Positions 11,936-24,583 of a stretch of 64,000 nt of DNA are shown here, one piece after another (within the stretch, counting starts at the first letter, position 1; every line of letters starts with the position of its first letter). The notes below the pieces were generated by a model. The model was not told where the DNA came from. It made no database searches and saw only the letters and a program-made list of their open reading frames with translations. The stretch spans positions 4,994,413 through 5,058,412 of the forward strand of contig CM037864.1 of NCBI GenBank assembly GCA_021292105.1. The letters run 5' to 3'. The translations under genes were made by a program, and so were the position numbers. The DNA comes from Anadara kagoshimensis (Eukaryota; Mollusca; Bivalvia; Arcoida; Arcidae).

Positions 11936-12804
11936 TCTAAACACATCTTAGACTACAGTAATAGTGCTATGCCCATACCATTGGATACTGTTTTATCATT
12001 AAATCTAGTGCTCATTCAAAGCCATGGGGTTTTATATGTGATCCTAATGTTGGTTTGTCTTTTCTTAACTCTTTCGTTTGTTTGTTTTTCTTTTTTTTCA
12101 TGTTCCTAACTATAATGACTATTGCTCATGTGTAGCTTGTTCTTTTATTTTTTTTTTAATTTTATTCTCTTTTAAATGTTTTGATCGGTTTGAACAGTGT
12201 TATATTTGTCCAATATTTCTTCTTTTTTGAGTTTTTGTGGTGTGTTGGTTTGTTGCCTCTGTTTATTGCATATATACCATTACATTTTATTCGACAACAA
12301 TCTGTATATCTTGCAATGCTTGAAAGTATAAAAATGTGCAATCTAATATAGTGTCATTTAGTTCTGATTTCAGTTTATCAGAGAAGTCTATGAACTCGTT
12401 AAAGCTCATTTCGAAGCACCTGGCCTCACTTTTCTAGTATGAGTCCATGTGTTCACTTGCCAGTTTCAAAATTGTTAATTAGCTTTTGGGATTGTTGTTT
12501 TCAAATGGACTGGTATGTTTGTGTTTTATAAGTAACTATAAACCCCTTTAAATGCTAGTTAACTGCAATTACAACAGTTATAGATATAGCCTTATGTCAC
12601 GAAGTGCTAATATCGTAAAATATTGAAATAATCAATTACAGACTTCAAACGAAATGAGAAGTCACATTACACAAAATGGTGGTAAAATTTGATGGAAGAA
12701 CGGCTTAAACATATGGGTAGGAAAGATGTTTTTCTCTTGGCCATTTGTATGTTTAACTTTATTCATTTTTTTCAATTACATGTAGATATTTTTGTATCAG
12801 GACT
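11936..12804. other. Intergenic stretch, nothing recognised
   Basis: AT-rich and without exon-like or repeat-like structure that I could identify. Confidence 0.5.
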
Positions 12805-13030
12805 CAGTCGTTTGAAGCTTGATTAGTTTAATTAATGATAACAATAATTAAAAACATCAATACAAAATTAACATATCATTTTTAAATTGGAAGTTTTATA
12901 ACAATGTGCTTTAGTTTGATGATGTTTTATAAATTTTCGTTAGTTTCTATATTATATTCACAATATATCTGAAATTTACGAAATTTAAATTTGACTAATC
13001 ACTTGATTAAACCAATCAAGCTTTGAACAA
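12805..13030. mobile_element. Short TIR element (~225 bp), single copy in window
   Basis: The left end 'gtttgaagcttgattag' (about 12808) is the inverted match of the right end 'ccaatcaagctttgaac' (about 13010); the match extends over about 27 bp with few differences. There is no internal reading frame. It is probably a MITE of another family. Immediately after, 13040-13230 holds two similar ~110-bp AT-rich blocks. Confidence 0.5.
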
Positions 13031-13239
13031 CTTGTCCCTACAGACATATGGATATATTTAGATGTTGAAAGAAAAGATTAAAAAAAAATGAAATTAAACT
13101 TAAAAAAATAAATAACAATGTTTACTGCGTAAAAATCTCAAAATGTGTACCAGATATATGTATTATTAAATATTAAAAGAAAATATTAAAAAATAAAGAA
13201 ATAAAAATGTTTGCCAAGTAAAATCTCAAATAAATTATG

Positions 13240-13445
13240 TGGAACCTCGATGGCAAAATGGTAAAAAAAACACCGAATAATGGCGTTCCTCATCACTAAG
13301 CATCAAATCCCACCTAAATGAGAACCTGATGTTGCAGTTCGATTGCAGAAAGTCGGTGGTTCCCCCCCCCCCCCCTGGGTATTTCTGTGTCCTCTACCAC
13401 CCAGAACTGATAGCCTCGCTATAGGTGAAAGAATCATGAATTGGT
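13240..13445 (+). mobile_element. tRNA-derived SINE, family S2, decayed
   Basis: Starts with 'gaacctcgatggcaaaatgg', has a B-box-like 'catcaaatccc', then 'gtcggtggtt', a C13 homopolymer (13363-13375) and 'aggtgaaagaatcatgaat', the S2 tail also seen near 58400. Confidence 0.5.
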
Positions 13446-13544
13446 TTTAAACATTATTATTCCAATCCATTCAACTCAATATGCAATCATGAGTTTTTCA
13501 TCCCATATTTTATTGGAAATGTTTAGCTAGCTACACAGACGGTG

Positions 13545-13690
13545 CTTATTGTTCCGGAGCATTTGGTCTGACTTGTCTGGTGGAAGTTCACATGTTTTTC
13601 TTAATTTGCAAGTTTCAAAAGTTTTTTCTTTGCTAAGGATTGTGATTTGGACATGGATAAGTATATTTGTTTTTTATGATTACACTGACT
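13545..13690 (-). repeat. Interspersed repeat family E, partial
   Basis: Contains 'ttccggagca', 'ggtggaagttcac' and 'gtgatttggacatggataag', the end portion of family E (fuller copies at 32865, 37540, 40300 and 47540). Confidence 0.55.
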
Positions 13691-13780
13691 ATAGTGTTTA
13701 CTTTAGTATGCAATTCTTTGACTGTTAAATTTATTTTTTGAATTATTGGAATTTTGAAGAGTGTTTCTTGTGTCTTTTAG

Positions 13781-13823
13781 GCTGTTAGAAATTGACATGA
13801 TTGGAAAGATACCCAGAGAACTG
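13781..13823 (+). other. Isolated exon-like segment
   Basis: Bounded by 'gtgtcttttag' and 'gtaagg'; only one frame is open, reading LLEIDMIGKIPREL. No partner exon with matching phase was found nearby, so it may be chance. Confidence 0.2.
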
Positions 13824-14931
13824 GTAAGGTTAAGAATTCAATTTCCAAACACACTTGGTAATTTATTATGCATAAATGACAGGCTGTTGACGATTTATGT
13901 TGTAAAACATATAAGTTCGAAATAAAGTTGATTAGATTTTTTAATTTGATAAAAAAGGATTTTATTGTTTTAAACTAATAATGATGTCAAAGTCAAACAG
14001 AAGATAATTATCTGAATATTTTTTTTTGTATTTTAACAATTAGCTTTACATTAATTTTAATAAGTAAGTAAGTAAGTAAGTAAGTAAGCAAGCAGTTTTT
14101 TTTATTAAAGTGTCACATTTTATAATTACATACTAGTATATCTCTATACATTAAAGTAATGAAAAATATTGAATTGGAAATAGCATATTTAAAAAAATAC
14201 CAATTATTACTTACGAGACACTTTATACTTAAATCTATAGCGAAATTTTAGGAAAATATATGTTGCCACATTCTGTACATTATTAGGATTATTTTGTATT
14301 ACTCTGTTCTGATAACGACACACCACTGGGCTGAAAGATTGGCTGGCTGTCACAGTTATCATCCATAAATAAACAGGGAATTGAAGATTTTGGTGTTCCA
14401 TTATTATCCTCTTTTGCTTTTGTATTTTGACAATAAACAAGTTTGCGAATTGCATTTTTAAATGTAAATGTAGGGTTCTTTGTTTTTACATGGTTTTATT
14501 GTTTTCACAATTTCTTGGGTTATCGGTTGTTAATTATATCCTACAAATTCAAAGTAAAATTCCTTGTTTTTATTTATTTATTTTTATTTATTTTTTTATC
14601 TTGATTCAGTATAAAAGAAACTTCTTCAGACATTACAACTATTTACTACAAATTCTATGACTTTCAAAATAAATACTAACAAAGAGGCATGCACCTATTA
14701 TACATTTTTATGAAACAAATCTCCTATAAATTACTTTGAAATTTCAGAGATGACGTGTATATATATATAATATGTATGCAGATGATGATAATTATGAAAA
14801 TGTTTTCAACAGTACTAGTGTTATGAGAAAACTGAAAGTCTTTTATGGCTAGCATGGACGAAAACATTGATTATCACAAATAATACTACAGTCAGCTATA
14901 GTTTCTAAAAAAAACGGAGAAAAGACCAATG
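13824..14931. other. Intergenic AT-rich stretch
   Basis: Contains a (GTAA)n microsatellite at about 14063-14090. No gene evidence. Confidence 0.5.
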
Positions 14932-15160
14932 TCTGACCCTAGTTATACAATCATCTCTCAACTAAGATTTCAGGGTCCTCAACTAAGATTTCTGGCAAAC
15001 TTGAAATCTGAATAATTTTGTGAGATTGATGATATTCATGATTTTAGAATATCACTCCGAGTAAGCTTATAACAAATATAATTTTGATTATGTTGATTTT
15101 GTATTAGAAGTACATATACATTTTTAAAAAAATGCCAGATTTTAAGTTAATCAGTACCCC
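14932..15160. mobile_element. MITE family B, diverged copy
   Basis: Keeps the left end ('tgaccctagttatacaatca', 'caactaagattt') and internal 'ttgatgatattcatga', but the right end is eroded. Confidence 0.5.
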
Positions 15161-15320
15161 CATAAAATAGATAAAGGGAGATAAATCGGAGATATTTTTC
15201 ATAGCATGATACGGGGTAAAATCACAAAATTGTTGAAATATTCATGTTTGTGTATACACTATATCACTCCATGTTTAAATCGCACAGGGCAAATCTTTCT
15301 TTGTAATATAATTAATTATT

Positions 15321-15465
15321 ACAGTCCAACCTGCCTTAAAGACCACCTCTGTATTAGGACCACCTGCTTATAAAAGTCAACAAAATTGTATTCCAATTGT
15401 TCTTTATTCATATTATTTGAACCTGTATATAAAGGCCACCTGCTCATAAAGGCATTATATAAATC
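15321..15465 (-). mobile_element. MITE family A, copy 2 (truncated)
   Basis: Starts 'acagtccaacctgccttaa' and reaches 'ctgctcataaaggc'; the far terminus is missing. Confidence 0.7.
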
Positions 15466-15734
15466 GATCCATGATAATTTCACAATCCCAAAGACAAGTA
15501 AAACCGTTTAAATACGGGATTCTCATTCAGGATTTATACGAATACAGGGAACTTTATCAATTGGCGTGCCAAAATAACGATAGGTTCTGTTAGACACTCC
15601 GGTTTCCTCCACATTCCCCGATATGATCAAAGTGAAAGAATCTTGACCGGGGGTGAAAGGCCATAACTCTCCAACACTAAAATCCGCTCACTTATAGTTA
15701 GAATATAGGACATTTTATTATCCACATTGATTCA

Positions 15735-15955
15735 CTACTGCAAACGCATTTAATTTCGTGTGTATTTATTTTCGCGGTATAGGGAATTTAGACATATCAG
15801 CGTAGTTAAATTTTCGCGTTTTTTTTAAATATGCACTTCTACACAATAAGCATATAATATATTTTTTGCTGGTATTAATTTTAGCGCAAAACAAACGACC
15901 GCAAAATAACCGAAAATTAATACACTGCGAAAATAAATTAGTTTACAGTATAAAG
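15735..15955. mobile_element. MITE-like repeat with 'ttttcgcggt' ends, family F
   Basis: The left part 'tgtatttattttcgcggta' and the right part 'ctgcgaaaataaattagttt' are approximate inverted repeats. A second copy is at 23510-23690. Confidence 0.5.
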
Positions 15956-16064
15956 TACAATGTATAATCTGTAGGTCCAAATGTCGTACATGTATATATA
16001 TATACAAGTAGTATGGCGACGGTAAACTACGTGGCCGATATTAACCCCAAGAATTTACTTTTCT

Positions 16065-16350
16065 TCGATAAGGTTGATTGAATGGGGCTTAACGCCCCAG
16101 CCTCAGTCAAGATTATTTCACATATATAGAGACGTCACCAGCTATAGATGAAGTGGAAGGAATTTTTACCCCTACAATGCACTAAGGACAGGTGCAGGGA
16201 GACTTGGAATTCTTTAACGTGCCGCACTTGCCAGGGGGCATCGGTCTTTAAGGTCCATCTCTTCGAAAGTCTTCGTCTGACCCCGACCAGGGTATGAACC
16301 CACGACCTCCGACATACGGAGCGAGCACTATCAACTGAGCTACCATATAT
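16065..16350 (-). mobile_element. tRNA-derived SINE, family S1, minus orientation
   Basis: The tail begins 'ttgattgaatggggcttaac', the body has 'gacgtcaccagctatag' and the head ends with B box 'gggtatgaacccacgacct' and inverted A box 'caactgagctacca'. Near full length. Confidence 0.75.
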
Positions 16351-17084
16351 ATAGTGTAATCTTGTCGGTGAGAAGTGTATTTTGTCATTTTCAAGTTCCT
16401 AGTGTCAGTTTTCAACGCTATTAACTTGACAACAAAACTGTCACTTTCTTATCGTCACATTCCTCTTTGATATATACATGTACTAAATTATATTACATTT
16501 TATACCAGTGTCAATTTTACAGCACTAGACAGTTGTTTCGGAATACAATTCCTCATGAGTAGTGCTTGAACCAAAATGCTAAAACTGTATTTTTTCCAAG
16601 GGGTTGAGAATATTCAATTTGTAACGGAATGTGACAATATTAGCAAGCACGAGTGTCAATTTTTTTGTCGACTTTCTAAAACGGCAACAAGAACGCTGGA
16701 GAAGTATGGAATCTGACAATAGGGACTTGACAATGAATAAATACATGTACACTTAACTTTCGCAAGAAACGAACTCGGAGGATGATATCGGCTATCGTAG
16801 TAAACCCAGTTTTACTGTTAAACTTTGTCCTTCCTGTTTGATAACAAAGTGTTGTTATAACTTTCGTTGTACGAGGGTAAATATCAGGCCACATCACATG
16901 ATTACAATAACTTTAAAATTTTCAGAAAATTTAATAAAGGATATTTTCTGTTTTGGAGACGAATAATTAACCGCTGAATCATTAACAAAGTGCCGAAAGT
17001 TCGAACCCCAGCCTGTCTGTGTGTTGTGTTATTTAGCCCGATTTTTTTTTAATTCCCGGCAGCAGAGTAGAGTAATAATGCTTC
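16351..17084. other. Intergenic stretch, nothing recognised
   Basis: No gene. Around 16505-16560 the phrase 'cagcactagacagttgttt' with 'ggaatacaattcctcatg' recurs at about 21688-21720, so part is an unclassified repeat. Confidence 0.45.
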
Positions 17085-17305
17085 ACACCCTAGTAAACTC
17101 ATATTCTTTCACATATCGAGGCGATACGTTCTTGGATGGTAGCACGGCGGAGGAAATCGTAGTACCCAGAGAAAAACCACCAACCTTCAGTAAAGCAAAC
17201 GCACAAAAGTTCTCAATACTATCAAAGTGGGGTTCGAACCCAGGTAAAGGCTATGTGATTTGTTAGCTGGTGCTTCGGACCACTCGGCAACTGAAGCGAA
17301 TGAGG
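17085..17305 (-). mobile_element. SINE with a Leu/Ser-tRNA-like head, family S3
   Basis: Read on the minus strand, 'ttgccgagtggtccgaagc' is a good A box for a Leu/Ser-type tRNA and 'gggttcgaacccc' a B box about 50 bp on. The body 'gagaaaaaccaccaacctt' and 'atatcgaggcg' is shared with diverged copies at 36290-36475 and 38495-38590. Confidence 0.6.
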
Positions 17306-17610
17306 GACCATTTCAGCATTTTGCGAAAAGGAAGACTCAAAGATTGAATACCATTCTACGGCATTGTGTCGTCCAAAGTTCGCGGATTGATTATGATTTT
17401 CATTTTGTGTCTTGTGTCTTGTTTCTTGTTCGTCTTGTTCCTTTTGTTTTCATAACATTTTTCATGTTATGTTTTTTGCAAAGATCAGCTAATTCGGCCT
17501 TATTTTGTATGCCGGCCATGTTGCGAAAAATGTATACCATGGGAATCTCAGTGAATCTATAAATCTAGTTTTGTAAATTAGTAAAAACTACAGATATTCG
17601 TTTGGATCAT

Positions 17611-17616
17611 TTTATT
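17611..17616 (-). terminator. Candidate poly(A) signal of the 206-aa protein gene
   Basis: AATAAA on the minus strand, about 210 bases after the stop codon at 17827. Confidence 0.5.
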
Positions 17617-17826
17617 GAATAAAAATCGATTAACAATTTGAAGTGACATTTATTAATGACAATCTGGAATTTTTAAGCTAATTTAAACAATAACTATTTT
17701 GCTTTGAAAGATTCCTTGAAAGATTGCCTTGAGGAAATCAGAACAAATTAATTCAAACAATTTGCATTGATGCTAAAATCAAAATGAACAAAACATATAT
17801 AATTTTGGATTGGTTTTGCTACTCGG

Positions 17827-20826
17827 CTAACGGCTATAAATCGCTTCATCCTCCGACACTATTTCTAGAGAGACGAGTTTGTCCGCCATGAATTTAAGTT
17901 CATTAGCAACGTATCCAAACTTTTTGAGGATTCCATTAACCAAGTCAGTTTGACTCTTCGGTGCTTCTTCTTGACTTAGTTGCAGATCTTTTCCCAATTT
18001 TGGTACCCCGTTATGCTGCATAAAGCCTATTATACCATGATGAAGATCTCTTAACTGCCAAATAGCTGTCTGAAAACTGGGTTCAAAATTACTGTCGTTT
18101 GTTTTCATCAACGGATATGATGTCATCAATTTTCTGAAATCATTGTCGCCATTTTCCAGTTTTCCAATACAATAATCCAGTTCTTGTTCAGATTTCTGAA
18201 CAACTGTTTTTATCTGTAATCGAAAAAAAAATTGAAAATAAACAAAACAATCTTCAAATCACTAAGGATATTTATCATAATAATGTAAACCAACTTTTAT
18301 TTACATGCGATTCTTGCAAGGACAAAATAATACCCTTTTTTGGAACTATGAACACATATTTTCGTCAAAACTAAGTGCTGACGTTATACGCTGACACCAT
18401 GTGCTTGATAGCATTTTAAAAATTACACTTTAAATTCCCCACAATAGTCTAACAATTAACAAAATAGTGAAGGTTTTAAATGCTAGATTTAAGTTAAGAA
18501 AAACCCAAGTTCAGAAATGATTGTGAAACTGGGGCATAGGATTTCATAATTACATAATAAATTCTTACATCTTGATGGATTTCCCATTTTCCCTGTAATT
18601 CATCTTCATTATACGACATGGCTTTCTCTACTGGTGATTCATTGCCGACATAAAAGATCAGATTATTCTTCTTGATTAAATCCGCCTAAAATAGGTATAT
18701 AAAGATCATATTTAAAAACCGTTTCCCTTTGTATCCAGTGCAAGTCCAAAGTCTTTTTTTCTTTTATTATATAAAAATAACAGAATAACAATAAATATAT
18801 AAATACAATTAATTAAATTCAATAATGATCTGAATAACATAATAATAATAATAATAATAATAATAGAATAATGATAATACACAAGGGTATAGTGCCCGTC
18901 CAAAGTCGGTAGTTTTATTTTCAGTGTTTCTAAATGCCTTATTATTTGTTATTTTTCTCGTATTGTTGTGTTCAAATACTGTTCTTGCTTGGTCTAGCTA
19001 ATGTTTCTACACGTGTTTTTAATATACATGTTTGTATATACAAGACAGACTAGATACATGGCGATATAACTCGTCGCATTTCCACCGATCCCGTCACCCC
19101 TTCAAAACTATAGAAACGTTAACGTGCAAGAAGTATTCAAACAATTTGTAAAATCCTTCTTTGTTTCATATAAAACCATATTTTTTTTTTAAAATTCTCA
19201 AAAATTGCTTGGTCAATTTCAACGAATTTGTCACTGTTAGTTAAATGTATGATTTGTTGAATTTTTTCTTAAAAATAATTAGAAAAGGGAATTTCGTTGC
19301 TTTTTTTATAGATAAACATTTCAAATTCAACGGAAATTTTCTAAAATTGAAATCTACTACATAATCATGCTTCACATGTCTGTTAAAGATTTACCACGCT
19401 GTTCACCTTATGTTTTCTTGACTGTTATAAGACGGACAGTATATTGAAAATTATTGGAAGTTTACATTTAACGGTGAAAAATTCATTAAAATTGACACTG
19501 ACAATCACGAGTTTTGCCGTAAACACTCGACTGAGAACAAAAAAATTATGTAATTTAACCCCAACTTGAAAAACAATACTAAAGTGTTAAATTAACAATA
19601 AACAGCCAAACATTAAAAAGCATCTAACAAAGGGAAACTCAAGTGTTCAGATTCTAACAAACTCCGATAATTAGCGAAAACAAATACCAGAATGATTTCT
19701 ATACCCCCTTACCCCACCCCCCTATATCGAGTTTTTACAGATTCAATGAAGACGACGAAAAGGCACCTTCAAAGTTTCTGGACATTGCTTCGGTAAGATT
19801 TAACACCTCTACCTTTCACTCCGAAAACATCTGGCATGTATAGATAGCCATTTGTAAAGGATTCATTCAATTTGAATAACCTTAGAACAAATTTTGTTTA
19901 AAAAGACTACCAAAATGTTCCAGATGAAATCTAAAATGTTTATTTAACAATGATTTTGGCTAGTTGGGGATATGAAATGTTTGATGAGTGGGAGCACAAT
20001 ACAATACTTACAAAGGAAACAAGGCTCTGTTTCACGAATTCTGAGGTCCTTTTGAAATGCGCTACCAGTTTTCTAAGGCCTACTGTATCTTGAAATCCGT
20101 CATCTGATAAAATAAAATTAAAAAAACAACTGATTACTTTAATGAATTGTAAAACATTAATTGTCGCCATTACTTTTGTACAACTAGTAAAGTTTATATT
20201 ATACCATGACTGGTAGTCCTGGTAACTGTCTAATTAAACTGGTTTCCTGTAGGATTTTATTATCACAATCTAGAACTTTTAGACAACCCCACAAGAAGAA
20301 ATCAGGTGTTCAGATCAAAAGGAGTGAAGAGGCCAAATATTATCGGCATTGATAAAAAATGTCTTGATCACCATATGCGTTAAGCCACTGAAGAACACAC
20401 CATGCATTGCTAGTGTGTGGCGTAGCACCGTATTGTTGAAACCACACATTACCCAAGTTTACAACTTTTCTACTAAGGGCTGGTAGAAATTTAGATTTTA
20501 TTAACTTAAAATAACTCAATTAAATATAAAGTACTGACATGTAGCGTCAAATAAGCCTTGTAAAATATACCACAAAGGGCATCGTAGCAACAGAATCATG
20601 AAACTGGTGTTGAGAGAAATAAAACAGAACTCAACCAAGTAACCAACAACGTTGTAATTTCTAAACACCAACTTCCCTCTCCCCCTCCCAAGGAACTGTT
20701 TTATACCTTTGGAACAACTTCCTGAACTATCAAACTAAAATTTTAAAATTTCTATTGGTGTTGGAAAACTTAAAATAAAATTAAAATAATTGTTACATTA
20801 CCTGATAACAATCTTGAAACAGACAT
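17827..20826 (-). CDS. Uncharacterised 206-aa soluble protein, complete four-exon gene
   Basis: Minus-strand exons 20826-20802, 20103-20012, 18685-18569 and 18213-17827 join as 25+92+117+387 nt = 207 codons including the TAG stop, with matching phases (1, 0, 0) and GT..AG introns. An in-frame TAG lies four codons before the ATG (20836-20838), which supports this start. The protein begins MSVSRLLSDDGFQDTVGL; it has no signal peptide or membrane segment and a single Cys (LDYCIGK). It is rich in Lys, Glu, Leu and Asn, with amphipathic stretches such as SEFVKQSLVSFADLIKKNN and KKFGYVANELKFMADKL, so a helical bundle is likely. It is probably cytosolic. I do not recognise the family and assign no function. 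A poly(A) signal candidate is at 17611. Further 5' noncoding exons are possible. Confidence 0.75.
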
Positions 20827-20838
20827 GTTGTAATTCTA

Positions 20839-21484
20839 ATTTCTTCCGTAGATATATTTCAGCACAATAATATATATTAGATATTATAGTTTCTTACAAG
20901 TACCGAAGTCGGTTTTAATTTTGAGCCATGTGGTCTACACAAAACTTTATATACTTTTCGATGGCTAAAATTCCCCAATTTATTAATTCCCCCATTTCCT
21001 ATTCTTAGCATGAAGGGACCCTATTTTTAGCACGAGGGAACTCCCAACATTTTTCTAGAACAATCGAATTTTACTTTACCTCAGGTTAGTCCTATGATGT
21101 TGTTTTACGTCACACCATATTTCTGAAAATACCACATATTCCCTGAAAATACCCATAAACGTCGATGAAACACTTTTAAAATAAATATTTGATTCACAAG
21201 ACCTGACATCTTTGTATAAAGCCATCCTCACGACTTTCGAAACCTTTGTCATAATTCTGGGAAACCCATGTTAATCACTTGATCTATTGCCATTCCATTA
21301 CACCCCCACTTAGAAACAATATGGGTCATTAAACACGTTTAATTAATGAACTATGAGAGGCGGTATATTCTCATTAATGAACGTGTTATGACGTACAAGT
21401 CAAAGTCGAAGTTTACATTCATGTGTATTATCTTAATGTCCGCTTTATAACAAACTGCCATGAACTAGCCGAACAATTACATAT
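20839..21484. other. Region upstream of the 206-aa protein gene
   Basis: Holds AT-rich TATA-like runs at 20850-20880 that could serve as its core promoter on the minus strand, but none is distinctive. Nothing else recognised. Confidence 0.35.
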
Positions 21485-21485
21485 T

Positions 21486-21669
21486 ATACCGTCCAACCTG
21501 CCTTAAAGGCCACCTCTATATAAGGGTCACCTGCTTATAAAGGCCAGTCGAATTGTATCCAAATCGTTCTTTATTCATATTATTTGAACCTGTATATAAA
21601 GGCCACCTGCCCATTAAACCCACGTTTACTGGTTCCATTGGGTGGCCTTTATAGACAGGTTTGACTGTA
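21486..21669 (-). mobile_element. MITE family A, copy 3
   Basis: From 'ccgtccaacctgccttaaag' to 'agacaggtttgactgta'; full length, inverted relative to copy 1. Confidence 0.8.
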
Positions 21670-22030
21670 TCAATGTTTATTTTACAGCACTAGACGGCCG
21701 TTTCGGAATACAATTCCTTAGCAGTAGTTCTTTGACCAAAATTGTGTAACCATTTTTTTTCAAAGGGTTGAAAAACTTGATGATGTCCCATTTACCAATA
21801 TATATTTTAAAAATACTTTGAATAAAGGAGTATACCTTATTAAATTTTTAACTAGCAGCAAATTTAGACAATAGCATATTTCCGATAATACAAAAGTGTT
21901 GTTTTTAAGTTTATGATAACAATGTTAGACGTCAACCGAAATCGTTTATAGTGGATTGTGTACTTTTACGTCCAAAATTTAAAGAAGAAAATGTTTCATG
22001 AGAATATTTCTGATGAATAATGTCTGCGCG

Positions 22031-22032
<2 letters not shown>

Positions 22033-22082
<50 letters not shown>
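22033..22082. repeat. (TC)n microsatellite
   Basis: About 25 TC units preceded by a short (GC)n run at 22025-22034; it accounts for the Arg-Glu run in the minus-strand frame here. Confidence 0.95.
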
Positions 22083-22088
<6 letters not shown>

Positions 22089-22289
22089 ACCATAGACCTT
22101 TGTAGGACAATTGCAATTGAAGGATCCAAATAAAGAAATAAATTATAATTGCTTGAGCTTCTGAAAGATCAATACCAGCCAATCAAGGTGTTTTCTTTGT
22201 CATGTGACCAGTAACCATAGAAACAACATTGAAAAGCACACGCATCTACACTAAACAATGCTCGATTATTATAGATTTACTTTCCACCA

Positions 22290-22576
22290 CTTTGTTTGTT
22301 CAGTTAGTAGAGTGCTTCTTTCGAATGTGGGAGGTCTTCGGTTCTGACAAAGACTTGAAGAGAGGTATTGACTTTTCTTAAGCTAAGCACTCGGCATTCA
22401 GAAATGAAACTACGGGGGTCCTTCGGAAGAAACCTGTCGCGACAGGCGTGGCATGTAAAAGAACCCTCCCTATAAATTGTCCCGAGCACACTGCAAAGGT
22501 TAAAAGTTTCTGCCACTTCACCTATAGCTGTTGGCGTCTCGATATAAGGGAATATTGTTGACTGGACGTAAACCCC
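22290..22576 (+). mobile_element. tRNA-derived SINE, family S1
   Basis: Head 'gttcagttagtagagtgctt' and 'ggaggtcttcggttctga', body 'aagcactcggcattcagaaa', 'gcgacaggcgtggca', end 'ctcgatataaggg..gacgtaaac'. Confidence 0.75.
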
Positions 22577-22645
22577 CATTCATTTATTCATTCATTCATT
22601 AATTCATTCAAATCATTCATTCATTCATTCATTCATTCATTCAAT
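22577..22645. repeat. (ATTC)n microsatellite at the SINE 3' end
   Basis: Runs of CATT(CATT)n directly follow the SINE end, as expected for a SINE tail that expanded into a microsatellite. Confidence 0.9.
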
Positions 22646-22861
22646 CGATTAATTTTCAAATTTGTTATAATTGGACTGTTTTTAAAACCAGACAATTATA
22701 ACTGAATACAAAAATGTCTTTAAGTTAACGCGGATTTTCTATTATTTTCTGACCTTTTAACATAAATTTAATTTATAAATAAATACTTATATAGTTTAAT
22801 CTAATCAGAAATAGAGATGAAAGTTTTCAGTACATCATGATAACAACACACGTGTAGTAAC

Positions 22862-23037
22862 TACAGTCAAACCTGTCTATAAAGGACACCCAATGGAAAA
22901 GTGGTCTTTATAGGCAGGTGGCCTTTATATACAAGTTCAAATAATATGAATATAGAACAATATGGATACAATTCAACAGGCCTTTATAAGCAGGTGGCAC
23001 TTATATAGAGGTGGCCTTTAAGGCGGGTTGGACTGTA
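22862..23037 (+). mobile_element. MITE family A, copy 4
   Basis: Full length: 'tacagtcaaacctgtctata' to 'ggcgggttggactgta'. Confidence 0.8.
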
Positions 23038-23426
23038 TCTGGTATGTCATATACCACTTTTTGAATGCATGTTAATCAAAAGAGTGGTATATGACATTTA
23101 TAATATCGCTTTTCATATTTTAGAAAGAATACCTATAGCTAGACATGAAAATGTTCAATGTGCGTTTTCCAAGTCAGACATTTAATGGAAACTTGAATAT
23201 GACAATTTATCTGGAAATTATATGGATTAATTTAGAGGAGTTAAGCGCTTTATGACTACGATTTTGGTTAACTAAGTTGCTATTGCGGTATTACGTGAAA
23301 TACAATGGTATTTAGTTTGAAAATATAACCGAATAAAACACCAACAATTATAATGCTATTTTAAAATCCTCAAACAGCCGCTCAGCTGACGGTAAAATTA
23401 AATTTTCACTTTTGTTTGTTCATTAG

Positions 23427-23503
23427 GTCAGTGTGTTATTGGCACTGTTCAGATATGTGAAGATCACATGGGCAATGACAGATTAAATAAAAATAAGGAC
23501 ACT
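23427..23503 (+). other. Isolated exon-like segment
   Basis: Bounded by 'ttgtttgttcattag' and 'gtaagt'; only one of three frames is open (reads QCVIGTVQICEDHMGNDRL then a basic end). No partner exon of matching phase found. Confidence 0.25.
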
Positions 23504-23509
23504 GTAAGT

Positions 23510-23690
23510 TTATGTATATAATATGGGAATTTTCGTGTGAATTTTCGCGAGAGTAACAAAAATAAAAACCGTAAATATTGTAAATTTGCACTATAACACA
23601 TTACGCATAATATAATATTCGCTCTATATCAATTTTTGCGCAAATTAGTACACCGCGAAAATTAATTCGTTTACGGTATAATTCATTTAA
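23510..23690. mobile_element. MITE-like repeat family F, second copy
   Basis: Has 'gaattttcgcgag' at the left and 'accgcgaaaattaattcg' near the right end, as in the copy at 15735. Confidence 0.45.
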
Positions 23691-24583
23691 ATTTATAAAA
23701 CAAGAAAAGAAATGTCACTTCTAACGAACACTGACGCGAAAACAGTTTGTACTTAGTACACAGTCTTCGAGTAATTAAAAAACACCAAGTTCATCTTAAT
23801 AAAACGTTTGGATCGACGAGAATGACACGGTTACCAAATACCATCTCACACTTGAGGGACCAGAACAAAACCATACCTTATATTGGGGTTCGCCGCTGTA
23901 CCACGTGATGCCCTCTAACGTGCGGAACACTTATTTCCAATGGTAATGGAATCGCTAACGATGTCGTTTCCCGTAAAAAATTGGTGACGTTAACGCTTTC
24001 TAAATCGTTCAGTACAAACGTTATGAGGTATTGATCACGTGGTACATTGTAAGTAGCCAATTAGCTTAGATTCAACGGACCAGAACCACAGCTTACAATT
24101 TCAACCAAATAACTTACCATCTCCTGTTTGATGGACCAGAACAGTATCCAATGCTGTCGAGCAAATAGCTTACCAACTCAGGAATGATGGCACAAAACCA
24201 TAGATAATAATGTGAAACCAAACAGCTTACCATCTCCGGTTTGATTGGAGATGTGCATCTTATCAATCAGTATAAATTTTTTAATACAAAATGATTTCAA
24301 ATAAATGTGTACAACAAACACTTTTCCCAAATACCGAGACTTCAAATAAGTTTGTCGTTCTTTGTACTTTCGACAGATATATACTGTGTTTTAGTTTTAA
24401 TTGATAAATGACGACTTCCCATATCCATAAAATTATAAATGAAACATTCTTCCGCATGTTGGACTCTTATATCATTATATCATATAATTCCGTTTTTAAT
24501 CATTAACTACACATGACACTTGGTATACATACTTGACTTTTAGCTTAGGCTATCTGGTACAGAGAGAAAATTATCTTACAAGA
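23691..24583. other. Intergenic stretch, nothing recognised
   Basis: Three short similar phrases ('cttaccatctc.tgtttgat', near 24113, 24170 and 24228) suggest a decayed local duplication. No gene evidence. Confidence 0.45.

Noticed and set aside
11609..12109. 166-codon Cys/Phe/His-rich frame
   Set aside because: Covers the ~21-bp degenerate repeat and then plain AT-rich sequence; no domain, no splice-bounded conservation.
21932..22129. 65-codon frame with an Arg-Glu run
   Set aside because: Created by the (TC)n microsatellite.
13781..23503. Joining the exon-like segments 13781-13823 and 23427-23503 into one plus-strand gene
   Set aside because: Their only open frames have incompatible phases, and no third exon was found to bridge them.
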